A DNA stretch of 64,000 bases from Methylomonas sp. (GTDB lineage Bacteria; Pseudomonadota; Gammaproteobacteria; Methylococcales; Methylomonadaceae). The stretch lies in assembly GCA_002929135.1 (NCBI GenBank), contig PESC01000012.1:28917-92916 (forward strand), in the 5' to 3' direction. The position numbers were made by a program, and so were the translations under genes. The notes beneath the pieces are model-generated. The model did no database searches. It saw only the letters and a program-made list of their open reading frames with translations, and was not told the DNA's origin. Below are positions 27,085 through 36,225 of the stretch, in pieces (positions within the stretch are counted from its first letter, which is position 1; the number at the start of each line of letters is the position of its first letter).

Positions 27085-28929
27085 ATGCAGAGTTATTCAT
27101 CAAAACCATTTTTCGTGGCAGGGGCCTTGATTGCCTTGCCGATTGTTCCGACGTTCAGTCACGCCAGCAGCGATAAATTGCCCGAAACCGTCGTCACCGC
27201 CACGCGCAGTGACGCGGCACGTAACGAGCTGGCAACGGCAACGACGGTGTTCACCCGCGACGACATCGTCAAACGCCAGGTCAGAACTTTGCCGGAGTTG
27301 TTGAAAATGGCGCCCGGTGTCGATGTGGTCGAGCAGGGCGGCTATGGCAAGGCCACCAGTATTTTCATGCGTGGAACCAATTCCGACCATATCCTGGTGC
27401 TGATCGACGGTATCCGCGCCGGTTCGGTGACCACCGGCACGACCGCGTTTCAATTCATCCCCATCGACCAGATCGAACGGGTAGAAATCGTGCGTGGTCC
27501 CAATTCTGCCTTGTATGGCACGGAAGCCATCGGCGGTGTCATCCAGATTTTCACCCGCAAGGCGGCACAAACCGACCAGCCGACGCTGACATTCGAAACC
27601 GGCGGCGGCTCCTACGATACCTTTACCAACGCGGGCAGCGTCAGCGGTCGGTGGGGCAATAGCTGGTACGCTCTGGGTGCTTCGCATCTGAACAGCCAGG
27701 GTATCAATGCGCGGCAACCCACGACCGGATTTTTTGGTGTCGACCATCCCGACCGCGACGGTTTTCACAACACCGGCATCAGTGCCCGCGCCGGGCATCG
27801 TTTCGACAACGACGCTGAAATCGAAGCTTTTTTCACCCGGTCATTCGGCAAGACCGAATTCGACGGCAACCCCAACAAAACCGATTTCGTCAATCAAACG
27901 GTCGGCACGTCGCTGGCTTTCGATGTGCTCGATCACTGGCGATCCAGTCTGCGTTTCGGCCAAACCGAGGACTTGGGCGATAATTTTCGTCCCGATGGCG
28001 GCTTTTTCAGCCAGTTTGATACCACGCGCTGGACGGCGTCCTGGCTGAACGACATTGCGCTGGGCAACGATCATCGTGTGACTTGGGGCAGCGATTACCG
28101 GGTGGATGAAGTGCAAAGCACGACGCGCTACGTGGAAACTTCGCGTTACGATGTCGGCGTATTCGGCCAATGGCACGGACGATTGCTGGAGCAGCATTTC
28201 ATCAATGCCGCCTTGCGCTGGGATGAAAATCAGGCGTTTGGCGACAGCGTTACCGGCAACATCGGCTGGCGTTTCAACTGGCATCACGGCCTGAGCGCAT
28301 TCGCCAGCTTCGGCAATGCCTTCAAGGCACCGACCTTCAACCAGTTGTATTTTCCGGGCTTTGGCAACCCTGATCTGCAAGCCGAAACCTCGAATAGCGT
28401 CGAAGCAGGTGTCGGTGGCAGTCATGACTGGGCAAATTGGCAGGTCAGGGCGTATCAAACCCGGATTGATGATTTGATCGTGTTTACCTCGCAAGGCGGC
28501 GTGTTCAGTGCGTTCAACATCGGCAAAGCGCAGATCAACGGTATCGAAGGCGAAATTTCATCAGAATTTTTGGGCTGGCGTCATGCCTTGAACATGAATC
28601 TGATCGATCCGCAAGACCGCATCAGTAACCGCCGGTTGCCGCGCCGCGCGGCGCAGACGCTGTCGTATGATGTGTCGCGTTCGTTCGGTGATTTCGACAT
28701 CGGCGGCCATGTACTGGCGCAAGGTTCGCGTTACGAACACGATTTCAGTGGCAATACCACTGAGGTCGATGGCTTTGCCACCGTAGACTTGCGTACTGCC
28801 TGGCACATCGACAAGCACTGGACGCTGAGCGGCAAGCTCAACAACTTGCTGGACAAGACGTATCAAACCGCCAATACCTACAACAACTTTGGCCGCAATT
28901 TCTTTTTCACCATTCATTACAGCAACTGA
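27085..28929 (+). CDS. btuB: TonB-dependent vitamin B12 receptor BtuB
   Basis: The 614-residue outer-membrane receptor has a signal peptide ending SHAS and a TonB-box region (ETVVTATR). The plug domain contains SIFMRGTNSDHILVLIDG and IERVEIVRGPNSALYGTEAIGGVIQIFT, and a 22-strand-type barrel ends in FFTIHYSN. The cobalamin riboswitch directly upstream identifies the substrate class. The ATG at 27085 follows AGAGGACAGC. The following BtuM-like transporter and CbiB genes make a B12 uptake and salvage operon. Confidence 0.94.
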   Translation: MQSYSSKPFFVAGALIALPIVPTFSHASSDKLPETVVTATRSDAARNELATATTVFTRDDIVKRQVRTLPELLKMAPGVDVVEQGGYGKATSIFMRGTNSDHILVLIDGIRAGSVTTGTTAFQFIPIDQIERVEIVRGPNSALYGTEAIGGVIQIFTRKAAQTDQPTLTFETGGGSYDTFTNAGSVSGRWGNSWYALGASHLNSQGINARQPTTGFFGVDHPDRDGFHNTGISARAGHRFDNDAEIEAFFTRSFGKTEFDGNPNKTDFVNQTVGTSLAFDVLDHWRSSLRFGQTEDLGDNFRPDGGFFSQFDTTRWTASWLNDIALGNDHRVTWGSDYRVDEVQSTTRYVETSRYDVGVFGQWHGRLLEQHFINAALRWDENQAFGDSVTGNIGWRFNWHHGLSAFASFGNAFKAPTFNQLYFPGFGNPDLQAETSNSVEAGVGGSHDWANWQVRAYQTRIDDLIVFTSQGGVFSAFNIGKAQINGIEGEISSEFLGWRHALNMNLIDPQDRISNRRLPRRAAQTLSYDVSRSFGDFDIGGHVLAQGSRYEHDFSGNTTEVDGFATVDLRTAWHIDKHWTLSGKLNNLLDKTYQTANTYNNFGRNFFFTIHYSN

Positions 28930-28946
28930 CACACGGGAGACCTCGC

Positions 28947-29519
28947 ATGAAACTGTCCATTTCTACTGTTCAACCCGGAGCCGTCGCGCTGATGGCGCTG
29001 ATGACCGCCACCCGCTTTCATCATTTCGGCACGGCCTACGCCTTGCCGGATGCCTCGCTGGCGATTTTCTTTCTGGCCGGTTTGTGGCTGGGCGGGCGCT
29101 ATCTGTTTGCCTTGTTGCTGCTATTGGCCGGGCTGATCGATTATTTGGCCATCAGTCAATTCGGCGTCAGTGATTTTTGCGTGTCTGCCGCTTATGTTTT
29201 CCTGGTTCCAGCCTATGCCGCAATGTGGTTCGCTGGCCTTTGGTGCCGTCGCTTCAACGGTTTGTCGACGTCATCGCTGGTTCAGCGGGTTGCAGCGCTC
29301 GGCCTATCGACATCGCTGGCGTTTCTGCTGTCCAACGGCAGCTTTTATTGGCTGTCGGGCCGGTTTGCCGAAACGTCGTGGTCAGGATACATCGACCATG
29401 CGGCCGACTATTTTCTGTCTTACCTGGGCCAGAATCTGATCTGGGGCGTGACACTGTTCGCGCTGGTGACGGCAGGACTATGGCTGCTGGCACTGAGAAC
29501 CGGGCGGCAAGCGGCCTGA
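28947..29519 (+). CDS. btuM: BtuM-like solitary cobalamin transporter (ECF S-component family)
   Basis: The 190-residue protein has about six hydrophobic segments. It carries ATRFHHFGTAYALPDASLAIFF near the start and GVSDFCVSAAY at residues about 73-82. BtuM from Thiobacillus denitrificans is a solitary ECF-type S-component with a cysteine near residue 80 that binds and decyanates cobalamin; Cys78 here is the likely counterpart. No BtuCD or ECF energising module is nearby. The riboswitch and btuB upstream and cbiB downstream support B12 import across the inner membrane. The match is from memory of the family, so this is moderately sure. Confidence 0.75.
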   Translation: MKLSISTVQPGAVALMALMTATRFHHFGTAYALPDASLAIFFLAGLWLGGRYLFALLLLLAGLIDYLAISQFGVSDFCVSAAYVFLVPAYAAMWFAGLWCRRFNGLSTSSLVQRVAALGLSTSLAFLLSNGSFYWLSGRFAETSWSGYIDHAADYFLSYLGQNLIWGVTLFALVTAGLWLLALRTGRQAA

Positions 29520-29547
29520 TGACGGCTGGCGCACGGGGCAGGGCGGC

Positions 29548-30465
29548 ATGACGCTGACACTGACGCTTATCTCCGCGCTTTTGCTCGATTACTGGCTGGG
29601 TGAGCCGCCCAATTGCCGTCACCCGTTGGTGGCTTATGGTCGTTTCGTGCGATTTATCGAACGACACTGGCGCAATGGCGCAGGGTCGCCGCGCCGACAA
29701 AAAGCCGCCGGTTCGATAGCGGTTTTGCTTGCGCTTTTACCGGCGTTGCCGTTGGTATTGCTGACGCCGGGGGCGAGTGTCGTCGATGACGTTTGTTCGG
29801 CGATCGTGCTGTATGTCTGCATCGCCCCGCGCAGTCTGCGTCAACATGCCAGAGCGGTTGACGATGCCTTGCGCAGCGCCGACATCGATCTGGCCCGGCA
29901 GCGCGTGGCGGCTATCGTCAGCCGTGATACCGGGGCGATGGACGCCGATGCCATCCGCCGGGCCACTATCGAAACGGTACTGGAAAACGGAGCAGACGCA
30001 CTCTTCGCTGCGCTGTTCTGGTTCATCATCGCCGGGCCGTTCGGCGCGGTGCTTTACCGCTTGAGCAACACACTGGATGCGATGTGGGGCTATCGCGACG
30101 AACGTTACCGGCATTTCGGCTGGGCGGCTGCGCGTTGGGATGACGTGCTGAACGGGTTGCCCGCGCGGTTGACGGCAACCAGTTACGCACTGCTGGGCAA
30201 TACGGCCCAGGCGTTTGCCGCGTGGCGTCAACAGGCCGGTTTACTGGACAGTCCGAATGCCGGGCCGGTGATGACGGCGGGTGCCGGGGCGCTCGGTCTG
30301 AAACTGGGCGGGCCTGCCATCTACCATGGCCAAATCAAACACAAGCCCTGGTTTGGTGGCCAGGCCACACCCACCCGTCGCGACATCGCCCGCGCCTGTC
30401 GTCTGGTTAATCACACAATGGTGCTTTGGCTGCTGACGATAGCCGTGCTTGAATTCTGGCTTTGA
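29548..30465 (+). CDS. cbiB: adenosylcobinamide-phosphate synthase CbiB (CobD)
   Basis: The 305-residue integral membrane enzyme attaches the aminopropanol arm to adenosylcobyric acid. It has DYWLGEPPNCRHPLVAYGRF at the N-terminus, ETVLENGADALFAALFWF, and LSNTLDAMWGYRDERYRHFG, all characteristic of CbiB. It ends the riboswitch-controlled operon and uses the product of the decarboxylase encoded at 17.8 kb. The ATG at 29548 is chosen from the family N-terminus. Confidence 0.93.
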   Translation: MTLTLTLISALLLDYWLGEPPNCRHPLVAYGRFVRFIERHWRNGAGSPRRQKAAGSIAVLLALLPALPLVLLTPGASVVDDVCSAIVLYVCIAPRSLRQHARAVDDALRSADIDLARQRVAAIVSRDTGAMDADAIRRATIETVLENGADALFAALFWFIIAGPFGAVLYRLSNTLDAMWGYRDERYRHFGWAAARWDDVLNGLPARLTATSYALLGNTAQAFAAWRQQAGLLDSPNAGPVMTAGAGALGLKLGGPAIYHGQIKHKPWFGGQATPTRRDIARACRLVNHTMVLWLLTIAVLEFWL

Positions 30466-30531
30466 TCGCGCAGAAAACGGCTTTGCAACGGCTACGAACG
30501 GTTGATTGACAGTCCAGCTTCCCAGGAAGCT

Positions 30532-30720
30532 TCATGGTTCTGGGCGATGGGATTCCAGCAGATGTTCCAGTTCGAACTCACAGCCGCCGCAGCCGGACAA
30601 GGCGCCGGTGATGCGGGAGATGCGGTCAAGGTCGGCAACGCCCTGATCTATGAGTTTGACGACCTCCAGCCTTGTGGTGCCACTACAGCCGCAGATGATG
30701 TCGTTGGTTTCGTTGTTCAT
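30532..30720 (-). CDS. BFD-like (2Fe-2S)-binding protein
   Basis: A 62-residue protein has the cysteine pattern CGC near residue 10 and CGGC near residue 44. The helical text between (TRLEVVKLIDQGVADLDRISRITGAL) is typical of the BFD-like [2Fe-2S] fold of bacterioferritin-associated ferredoxin and nitrite reductase linkers. No bacterioferritin gene is adjacent. An iron-release or electron-transfer role is inferred from the fold. It is monocistronic and convergent with cbiB. Confidence 0.8.
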   Translation of the reverse strand: MNNETNDIICGCSGTTRLEVVKLIDQGVADLDRISRITGALSGCGGCEFELEHLLESHRPEP

Positions 30721-30785
30721 GAAAAAACATGCGGATCAGAATGAATGCCGTAAAACATCGAAATCGTCGGCACGAAAAATCCTGC

Positions 30786-31763
30786 CTACAAAAACAAACC
30801 ATCAATCGGTGACGATGCCGACGCAAAGCGTTTGCGCGGCATGCGTCCGGCCAAAAAGGCTTCGCGACCGGCTTCGATGGCTTTTCTCATGGCCGATGCC
30901 ATCAGCACCGGATTTTTTGCATCGGCAATGGCGGTGTTCATCAACACGCCGTCGCAACCCAGCTCCATGGCAATTGCTGCGTCGGAGGCGGTACCGACAC
31001 CGGCATCGACCAGAATGGGCACGTTGGCGTTTTCGACGATGGTCAGGATGTTGTAAGGGTTGCGGATGCCCAGGCCGGAGCCGATCGGTGCCGCCAGCGG
31101 CATGACCGCGATGCAGCCGATGTCTTCCAGACGTTTGGCGGCGATGGGGTCGTCGTTGGTGTACACCATGACGTCGAAGCCGTCTTTGACCAGCAATTCC
31201 GCTGCAACGAAGGTTTCGGCCACATCGGGAAACAGGGTGAGCGGGTCGGCCAGCACTTCCAGCTTGACCAGTTTGTGGCCGCTCAGCAGTTCCCGCGCCA
31301 AGCGACAAGTGCGCACGGCGTCTTCAGCGCTGTAACAACCGGCGGTGTTGGGCAGGATGGTGTAGTGGTCGGGCGAGATGACATCCAGCAGATTGGCTTC
31401 GCCGGGGTTCTGGCCGATATTGGTGCGGCGAATGGCGACGGTGACGATTTCGGCACCGCTGGCGGCGATGGCGTCGCGGGTTTCGGCCATGTCCTTGTAT
31501 TTGCCGGTGCCGACCAGCAGGCGCGAACGGTAGCGTTTGCCCGCCAGCACGAAGCTGTCATCCTCGCCGCCGCCGATGGCGTGGACGATTTCCAAGCGGT
31601 CGCCGTCTTGTAATGCCTGGCTGGCGTATTCGGTGAATGGCACGATGTTCAGGTTCAGTTCGACGGCAATGCGCTTGCCGCTCAGGTTCAGATCGGCGAG
31701 GACGTCGGCAATGCTGATGACATCGCCGTATTCGCGGCTATCGCCATTGACTTGTATTTTCAT
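30786..31763 (-). CDS. thiSG: fused sulfur carrier ThiS - thiazole synthase ThiG
   Basis: Residues 1-66 are a ThiS ubiquitin-like domain ([12 protein letters not shown] to HAIGGG), and residues about 70-325 are ThiG, starting [21 protein letters not shown]. ThiG has the Schiff-base lysine region [14 protein letters not shown] and the phosphate-site motifs GIRNPYNI and [17 protein letters not shown]. Together they make the thiazole moiety of thiamine. Free ThiS carries sulfur as a C-terminal Gly-Gly thiocarboxylate, but here GGG runs straight into ThiG. Such fusions are annotated in other bacteria. It follows the DAHP synthase gene by three bases. Confidence 0.92.
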   Translation of the reverse strand: MKIQVNGDSREYGDVISIADVLADLNLSGKRIAVELNLNIVPFTEYASQALQDGDRLEIVHAIGGGEDDSFVLAGKRYRSRLLVGTGKYKDMAETRDAIAASGAEIVTVAIRRTNIGQNPGEANLLDVISPDHYTILPNTAGCYSAEDAVRTCRLARELLSGHKLVKLEVLADPLTLFPDVAETFVAAELLVKDGFDVMVYTNDDPIAAKRLEDIGCIAVMPLAAPIGSGLGIRNPYNILTIVENANVPILVDAGVGTASDAAIAMELGCDGVLMNTAIADAKNPVLMASAMRKAIEAGREAFLAGRMPRKRFASASSPIDGLFL

Positions 31764-31766
31764 GAC

Positions 31767-32852
31767 TTAAACTCGGCTTTCGGTTTCGACGGTGCGGCGT
31801 TGTTGTACGGCCGCCGCAAGAGTGTTCAATAGTTCGATGCTGTCGTCCCAGCCCAGACAGGCATCGGTGATGCTTTGGCCGTAGGCCAGTGGTTTACCGC
31901 TTTCGACATTTTGCCTGCCGGCCACCAGATGGCTTTCGACCATGGCACCGATGATGCGGGTGTCGCCACCGGCGATTTGTTGGGCCACGTCGTCGGCTAC
32001 CAGCATTTGGCGCTGACACTGCTTCAGGCTGTTGGCGTGACTGAAATCGATCATGATGCGGGGGCGCAAAGCGGCTTCTTTCAGGCTTTCGGCCACCATT
32101 TCCACGCTGACCGCATCGTAATTGGGTTTGTCGTTGCCGCCGCGCAGAATGATGTGGGCGTCTTCATTGCCCTTCGATGAGAAAATTGCGGTATGACCGG
32201 CTTTGGTCACCGACAGGAAGTGGTGCGGATTCATCGCAGCACCAATGGCGTCGATGGCAATCTGCACGCCGCCGTCGGTGGCGTTCTTGAATCCCACCGG
32301 GCAAGACAGGCCGGATGCCAGTTCGCGGTGCACCTGGCTTTCGGTCGTGCGTGCGCCGATCGCACCCCAGGCAATCAGGTCGGCCACGTATTGTGGCGTG
32401 ATGAGATCGAGATATTCTGTGGCTGCCGGTACGCCCAGCTTGTTGATGTCCAGCAACACCTGACGCGCCATGCGCAAGCCCTTGTTGATGTCGAAGCTGC
32501 CGTTCAGGTCCGGGTCGTTGATCAGGCCTTTCCAACCCACGGTGGTGCGCGGTTTTTCGAAATACACCCGCATGACGATCATCAACTCATTTTTGAGTTG
32601 TCCGGCAACGGCGCTCAACCGACTGGCGTAATCGACGGCGGCTCGGGTATCGTGGATCGAACACGGGCCGATGATGACCAGGAGGCGATCGTCGGTGCCG
32701 CTGAGTATGTTGTGTATTGCCGCGCGGGCACCGAGTATGGTTTTCGCGGCGGATTCCGTTATGGGAATTTCCTCGTGCACCTGAATGGGTGGCACCACCT
32801 CCTTGGTTTCGCAAATTCTTAAATCATCGGTGTTATAGTTGGCTTGCATCAT
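31767..32852 (-). CDS. class I 3-deoxy-7-phosphoheptulonate (DAHP) synthase
   Basis: The first shikimate-pathway enzyme condenses phosphoenolpyruvate and erythrose-4-phosphate. Class I signatures are LLVIIGPCSIHD with the metal-binding cysteine, MRVYFEKPRTTVGWKGLINDP, GARTTESQVHRELASG, and MIDFSHANS. With about 361 residues it is of the AroF/AroG/AroH type. Which feedback type it is cannot be decided by eye. Two adjacent ATG codons (32852 and 32849) are both possible, as no ribosome binding site is obvious. It is co-oriented with thiSG three bases away. Confidence 0.93.
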   Translation of the reverse strand: MMQANYNTDDLRICETKEVVPPIQVHEEIPITESAAKTILGARAAIHNILSGTDDRLLVIIGPCSIHDTRAAVDYASRLSAVAGQLKNELMIVMRVYFEKPRTTVGWKGLINDPDLNGSFDINKGLRMARQVLLDINKLGVPAATEYLDLITPQYVADLIAWGAIGARTTESQVHRELASGLSCPVGFKNATDGGVQIAIDAIGAAMNPHHFLSVTKAGHTAIFSSKGNEDAHIILRGGNDKPNYDAVSVEMVAESLKEAALRPRIMIDFSHANSLKQCQRQMLVADDVAQQIAGGDTRIIGAMVESHLVAGRQNVESGKPLAYGQSITDACLGWDDSIELLNTLAAAVQQRRTVETESRV

Positions 32853-32930
32853 GAGCAATCGATTGTTTTGATATGAAAACGAATCGGTATTTTAACCCTT
32901 GCGCTGCGGGCGTTACAAAGAAAGCTGACC

Positions 32931-33725
32931 ATGTCTGAAGCCAAAATTCTTAAACGCTGTCTTAGTGTCTGTATCGCCCAAGCTTTTCAGTTTGCGCCGT
33001 TACGGGAAAAGCTGCTCGATACCCAGCGTACCCAAGGCGTTCGCGATGCCCTGGTGATCGATTACAAACAGGGTTGCGCCGTGGTGTTTTCCTATGGCGT
33101 GGTGGTTTACTGGCAAGTCGCACTCGACGACAGGCAGGCTTTGCAGAGTGTGTTGCGCGATTTCGCCATCAATCCCGATGCCGAGCCGCAGGAAGATCAC
33201 TTCAGCTACGAAACCGGTTGCGAATTCGACCGTATTCAGCACGACCACATCGAATTGCAATCGGGCGATGTCAAGGTGTTGCTGGCGCTATCTCATGCCA
33301 TGGCACAGTCGATAAAGCTGGCGGCATTCGAGAATCAGGCCATAGACACCATACGTACCACCGCCCATCTGCCGCAAACACTGGCACGCGAAGGTGCCAT
33401 CAAGCTCAACCGTACAGAAACCGCCCGGATTCGAGGCCAGTTGTTCCTGACCAAAAGCGACATCATCCTCAATTACGACCTGCTCGATACCCCGGAGTTT
33501 TTCTGGGATCACCCGGAATACCAGGCCATGTACGCCATGGCAGCCAATTACCTGGAAATTCAGCCGCGCACCACCGTGCTGTCGAAAAAGCTGGAAACCA
33601 TCCACGAATTGCTGGAAGTCCTGGCCGATGAGCAAAAACACCAGCATTCATCGGCGCTGGAATGGATCATCATCTGGCTGATTGCGGTCGAGGTCGTGAT
33701 GTCGCTGTTGGACAAAATGTTCTGA
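32931..33725 (+). CDS. RMD1/YagE family (DUF155) protein
   Basis: The 264-residue protein fits the RMD1/YagE family: an N-terminal region with YKQGCAVVFSYGVVVYWQV, then QSIKLAAFENQAIDTI and PEFFWDHPEYQAMYAMAANYLEIQPRTTVL. A C-terminal transmembrane helix (WIIIWLIAVEVVMSLL) follows. Fungal relatives are linked to mitochondrial translation or meiotic division; the bacterial role is unknown. It is divergent from the DAHP synthase gene. Confidence 0.82.
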   Translation: MSEAKILKRCLSVCIAQAFQFAPLREKLLDTQRTQGVRDALVIDYKQGCAVVFSYGVVVYWQVALDDRQALQSVLRDFAINPDAEPQEDHFSYETGCEFDRIQHDHIELQSGDVKVLLALSHAMAQSIKLAAFENQAIDTIRTTAHLPQTLAREGAIKLNRTETARIRGQLFLTKSDIILNYDLLDTPEFFWDHPEYQAMYAMAANYLEIQPRTTVLSKKLETIHELLEVLADEQKHQHSSALEWIIIWLIAVEVVMSLLDKMF

Positions 33726-33732
33726 GACGCCG

Positions 33733-33931
33733 TTTAAAAAATCCGTCATTCCCAGCAGGTTCGCAGGCACGAAAAAACGCACGATGCCCCCAGTCTGTCG
33801 GCAAACGACTACGGCGAAACGCAACCACAGCCCTGTCTGCGCCATGCCATTGCCGAGCGCGATTTCTTCAAACATCCGACCGAACGGCGGTGCATCCGCT
33901 ATACGACGTCACGGATTCATGGATTTTTTAA
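33733..33931. repeat. short element bounded by TTTAAAAAATCC / GGATTTTTTAA inverted ends
   Basis: Between the RMD1-family gene and rmuC, the gap of about 230 bases begins with TTTAAAAAATCC and ends with GGATTTTTTAA, an 11-bp perfect inverted pair nearly 200 bases apart. Inner bases next to the arms are also partly similar in reverse complement. The interior has protein-like text (RHAIAERDFFKHPTERRCIRY) but no intact gene. It may be a small insertion element or an eroded gene. The ribosome binding site of rmuC (CAAGGAG) lies just outside. Confidence 0.35.
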
Positions 33932-33959
33932 GCGTGCAGTTCCCCCAAGGAGATTTTCC

Positions 33960-35642
33960 ATGCCGTTCGAACCATGGCTATTGATAGCTGTTTTTGTCAT
34001 CAACCTGGCGTTATCGATAGCATTGCTGTTTTTGCTGTTGCGACAAAGCAGCAAAATTGCCGACTTGCAAACTCGGCTCGATGCGAATCAAGGCAGCGAC
34101 GAGCGGATGGAACGCAGCATCCGTGGCGAAATGGCCACCAATCGCCAGGAAATCAGCACAACCTTGCGGCAAAACCGCGAGGAATTGGGTGGGGCCATCG
34201 AACGGCAAAGTCAGTCACTGAATAGCGCTAACGAACAGTCGCGTCAAATGCTGGAAGAAAAGCTCGGAGCTTTCCAGCAGGAGCACCGCAACCAGTCGGA
34301 AGAGTTGCGCAAATTGGTGGATGACAAACTCAATCTGGCGCAACAGGACGCCCGTCAGGGGCGTGGCGAAATGGCGGACAGCCTGAAACGGTTTGGCGAC
34401 AGCCAAAAAGAGCAGATGGAGAGTCTGGGCGGCTTGTTGAAAAATCAGATCGAAACCTTCACTAGCCAATTGGCTTTGCAGTTATCGGCGTTTACCCAGA
34501 ACAACAGCGAAAGCCTGGCCAAAATCAGCACGGTGCTGGAAGAGCGTCTGAATCAGGCGTTGCACGATGCCCGCCAGGGCCGCAACGAACAGGCCGAGGG
34601 TCTGCAACGCTTCGGCGAACAGATAACCGGGCAATTGCATCAACTGATGCAGCGTAACAGCGAAGGTCTGGAAACCTTGCGCCAGGCCGTGGAAGCCAAA
34701 TTGAGCCACATCCAGGCCGACAATAACCAGAAGCTGGAACAAATGCGGCAAACCGTGGATGAAAAGCTGCATAACACGCTGGAGCAACGCCTGGGTGAAT
34801 CGTTCAAACGGGTCAGCGAGCATCTGGAACAGGTGCATAAAGGCCTGGGTGAAATGCGCACACTGGCATCCGGTGTCGGCGATCTCAAAAAGGTTTTGAG
34901 CAATGTAAAAATCCGTGGCACCTGGGGTGAGGTGCAACTGGACGGCATACTCGACCAGATTTTGAGCCAGGAGCAATACGCCAAAAACGTTTCGACCCGC
35001 CCGGGCAGCAGTGAGCGGGTGGAGTTTGCGATCAAACTGCCAGGCCGGGATGCGACCGACCAGCCCGTATGGCTGCCCATCGATGCCAAATTTCCGCTGG
35101 AAGATTATCAAAAGCTGGTCGAAGCCCAGGAAGCGGCCAACCTGCCTGTCATGGAAGAGGCTTCGAAAGCCCTGGAAAACCGCATCAAGGCCGAAGCAAA
35201 AGCGATTCGCGACAAATACATCGAGCCACCCCACACCACGGATTTCGGTCTGCTGTTTTTGCCCATCGAAGGACTGTATGCCGAAGTGATACGCAGACCG
35301 GGCTTGTTCGATCATTTACAGCGCGAATATCGAGTGACCGTGGTAAGCCCCACCACGCTGTCGGCCATTTTGAACAGCTTGCAGATGGGCTTCAGAACCC
35401 TGGCCATCGAAAAACGCTCCAGCGAGGTATGGATGGTGTTGGGGGCGGTAAAAACCGAATTTGGCAAGTTTGGTGAGGTGCTGGCCAAAACCAAGAAAAA
35501 ACTCGATGAGGCCAGAAACACCATCGAATCTGCAGAAGTCAGGACACGGGCGATCGACCGCCACTTGCGCCATGTCGAAGCACTGCCTGCCGACGAAAGC
35601 AACCCTTTGCAGTTGCCGACGTTTTTTGAGGCTGAGCAATAA
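33960..35642 (+). CDS. rmuC: DNA recombination protein RmuC
   Basis: The 560-residue protein has an N-terminal membrane anchor (LLIAVFVINLALSIALLFLLL) and a long coiled-coil of about 270 residues. The RmuC nuclease-like domain follows, with GTWGEVQLDGILDQILSQEQY, then DQPVWLPIDAKFPLEDY and LLFLPIEGLYAEVIR. Within the coil, two stretches (QQDARQGRGEMADSLKRFGD and HDARQGRNEQAEGLQRFGEQ) are internal repeats. RmuC limits inversion at short inverted repeats in E. coli. The ATG at 33960 follows AAGGAGATTTTCC. Confidence 0.94.
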   Translation: MPFEPWLLIAVFVINLALSIALLFLLLRQSSKIADLQTRLDANQGSDERMERSIRGEMATNRQEISTTLRQNREELGGAIERQSQSLNSANEQSRQMLEEKLGAFQQEHRNQSEELRKLVDDKLNLAQQDARQGRGEMADSLKRFGDSQKEQMESLGGLLKNQIETFTSQLALQLSAFTQNNSESLAKISTVLEERLNQALHDARQGRNEQAEGLQRFGEQITGQLHQLMQRNSEGLETLRQAVEAKLSHIQADNNQKLEQMRQTVDEKLHNTLEQRLGESFKRVSEHLEQVHKGLGEMRTLASGVGDLKKVLSNVKIRGTWGEVQLDGILDQILSQEQYAKNVSTRPGSSERVEFAIKLPGRDATDQPVWLPIDAKFPLEDYQKLVEAQEAANLPVMEEASKALENRIKAEAKAIRDKYIEPPHTTDFGLLFLPIEGLYAEVIRRPGLFDHLQREYRVTVVSPTTLSAILNSLQMGFRTLAIEKRSSEVWMVLGAVKTEFGKFGEVLAKTKKKLDEARNTIESAEVRTRAIDRHLRHVEALPADESNPLQLPTFFEAEQ

Positions 35643-35835
35643 AAGTATATTGATGGCCGGGAATGGCTTACGCCGCAAAGTCATGTCGACATGCACGTTG
35701 AGATTGGGGGGTAGCCGTCGCGCAGGGCACGGTGGTGTTGCTTCAGAGCGTCGGGGTTCATGTGGGCAGGTCTATCTTTGTCAGCCTTTGTCGAGGACGA
35801 AGGCTCGGTGGCTTAGTTGGGTCTCGGAGTGTTGT
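35643..35835. other. intergenic gap without a recognisable feature
   Basis: These 190 bases separate rmuC from the convergent zeta-toxin remnant. I see no gene, no strong hairpin with a T-run and no repeat shared with the rest of the window. Confidence 0.5.
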
Positions 35836-36225
35836 TTATTTAGTAATCATCTCGTTGGGGATTTCCTGTGCCCACGGGTTGATGTCGCCGTAGTGCTTGT
35901 GTATGTGGCCGTCCACAGTCCGAAACAGCAGGCGCGCTGTAGCATTTTCCACCGAGTTGTCGTACAGGCAGGCCCGAACGGTTTCAAAAGCGAGGCTGCG
36001 TCCTTCGCGCAAGCAGGCTTCGCGGATGGTGGCCGCATGTAATGCGGCCTGCTGTACTGACTCCAACTTGTTCCAGTCGTCAAATTTGTCGCGGGCAATG
36101 AAATCGGGATTGACATACTCGCAGCCGCCCATCCATTCGTGACGCAACAACTGCTCGGTGATCGACGTCTTGCCCGCGCCATTGGGGCCAGCAACGACAA
36201 TCAAACGTGGTTGGGCTTCACTCAT
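35836..36225 (-). pseudogene. zeta-toxin-like P-loop protein with an internal deletion
   Basis: The N-terminus (LIVVAGPNGAGKTSITEQLLRHEW, EYVNPDFIARDKF, CLREGRSLAFETV) is that of chromosomal zeta-toxin-like kinases. The C-terminus (YDNSVENATARLLFRTVDG, HKHYGDINPWAQEI) is the usual end of the same family. Full members are near 190-200 residues, but here only 129 remain: after AFETV the text jumps to RACLYDNS. About 60 residues, including the middle of the kinase fold, appear to be missing in frame. The product is probably inactive. Confidence 0.75.

Noticed and set aside
33960-34900. repeated segments in rmuC as a possible tandem repeat or CRISPR-like array
   Set aside because: The repeats are coding (DARQGR...RFG) in a coiled coil, with diverged DNA and no spacer structure.
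34482-35315. 277-residue minus-strand ORF opposite rmuC
   Set aside because: RmuC is complete on the plus strand. The antisense text is rich in Phe/Gln/Leu repeats mirroring the coiled coil.
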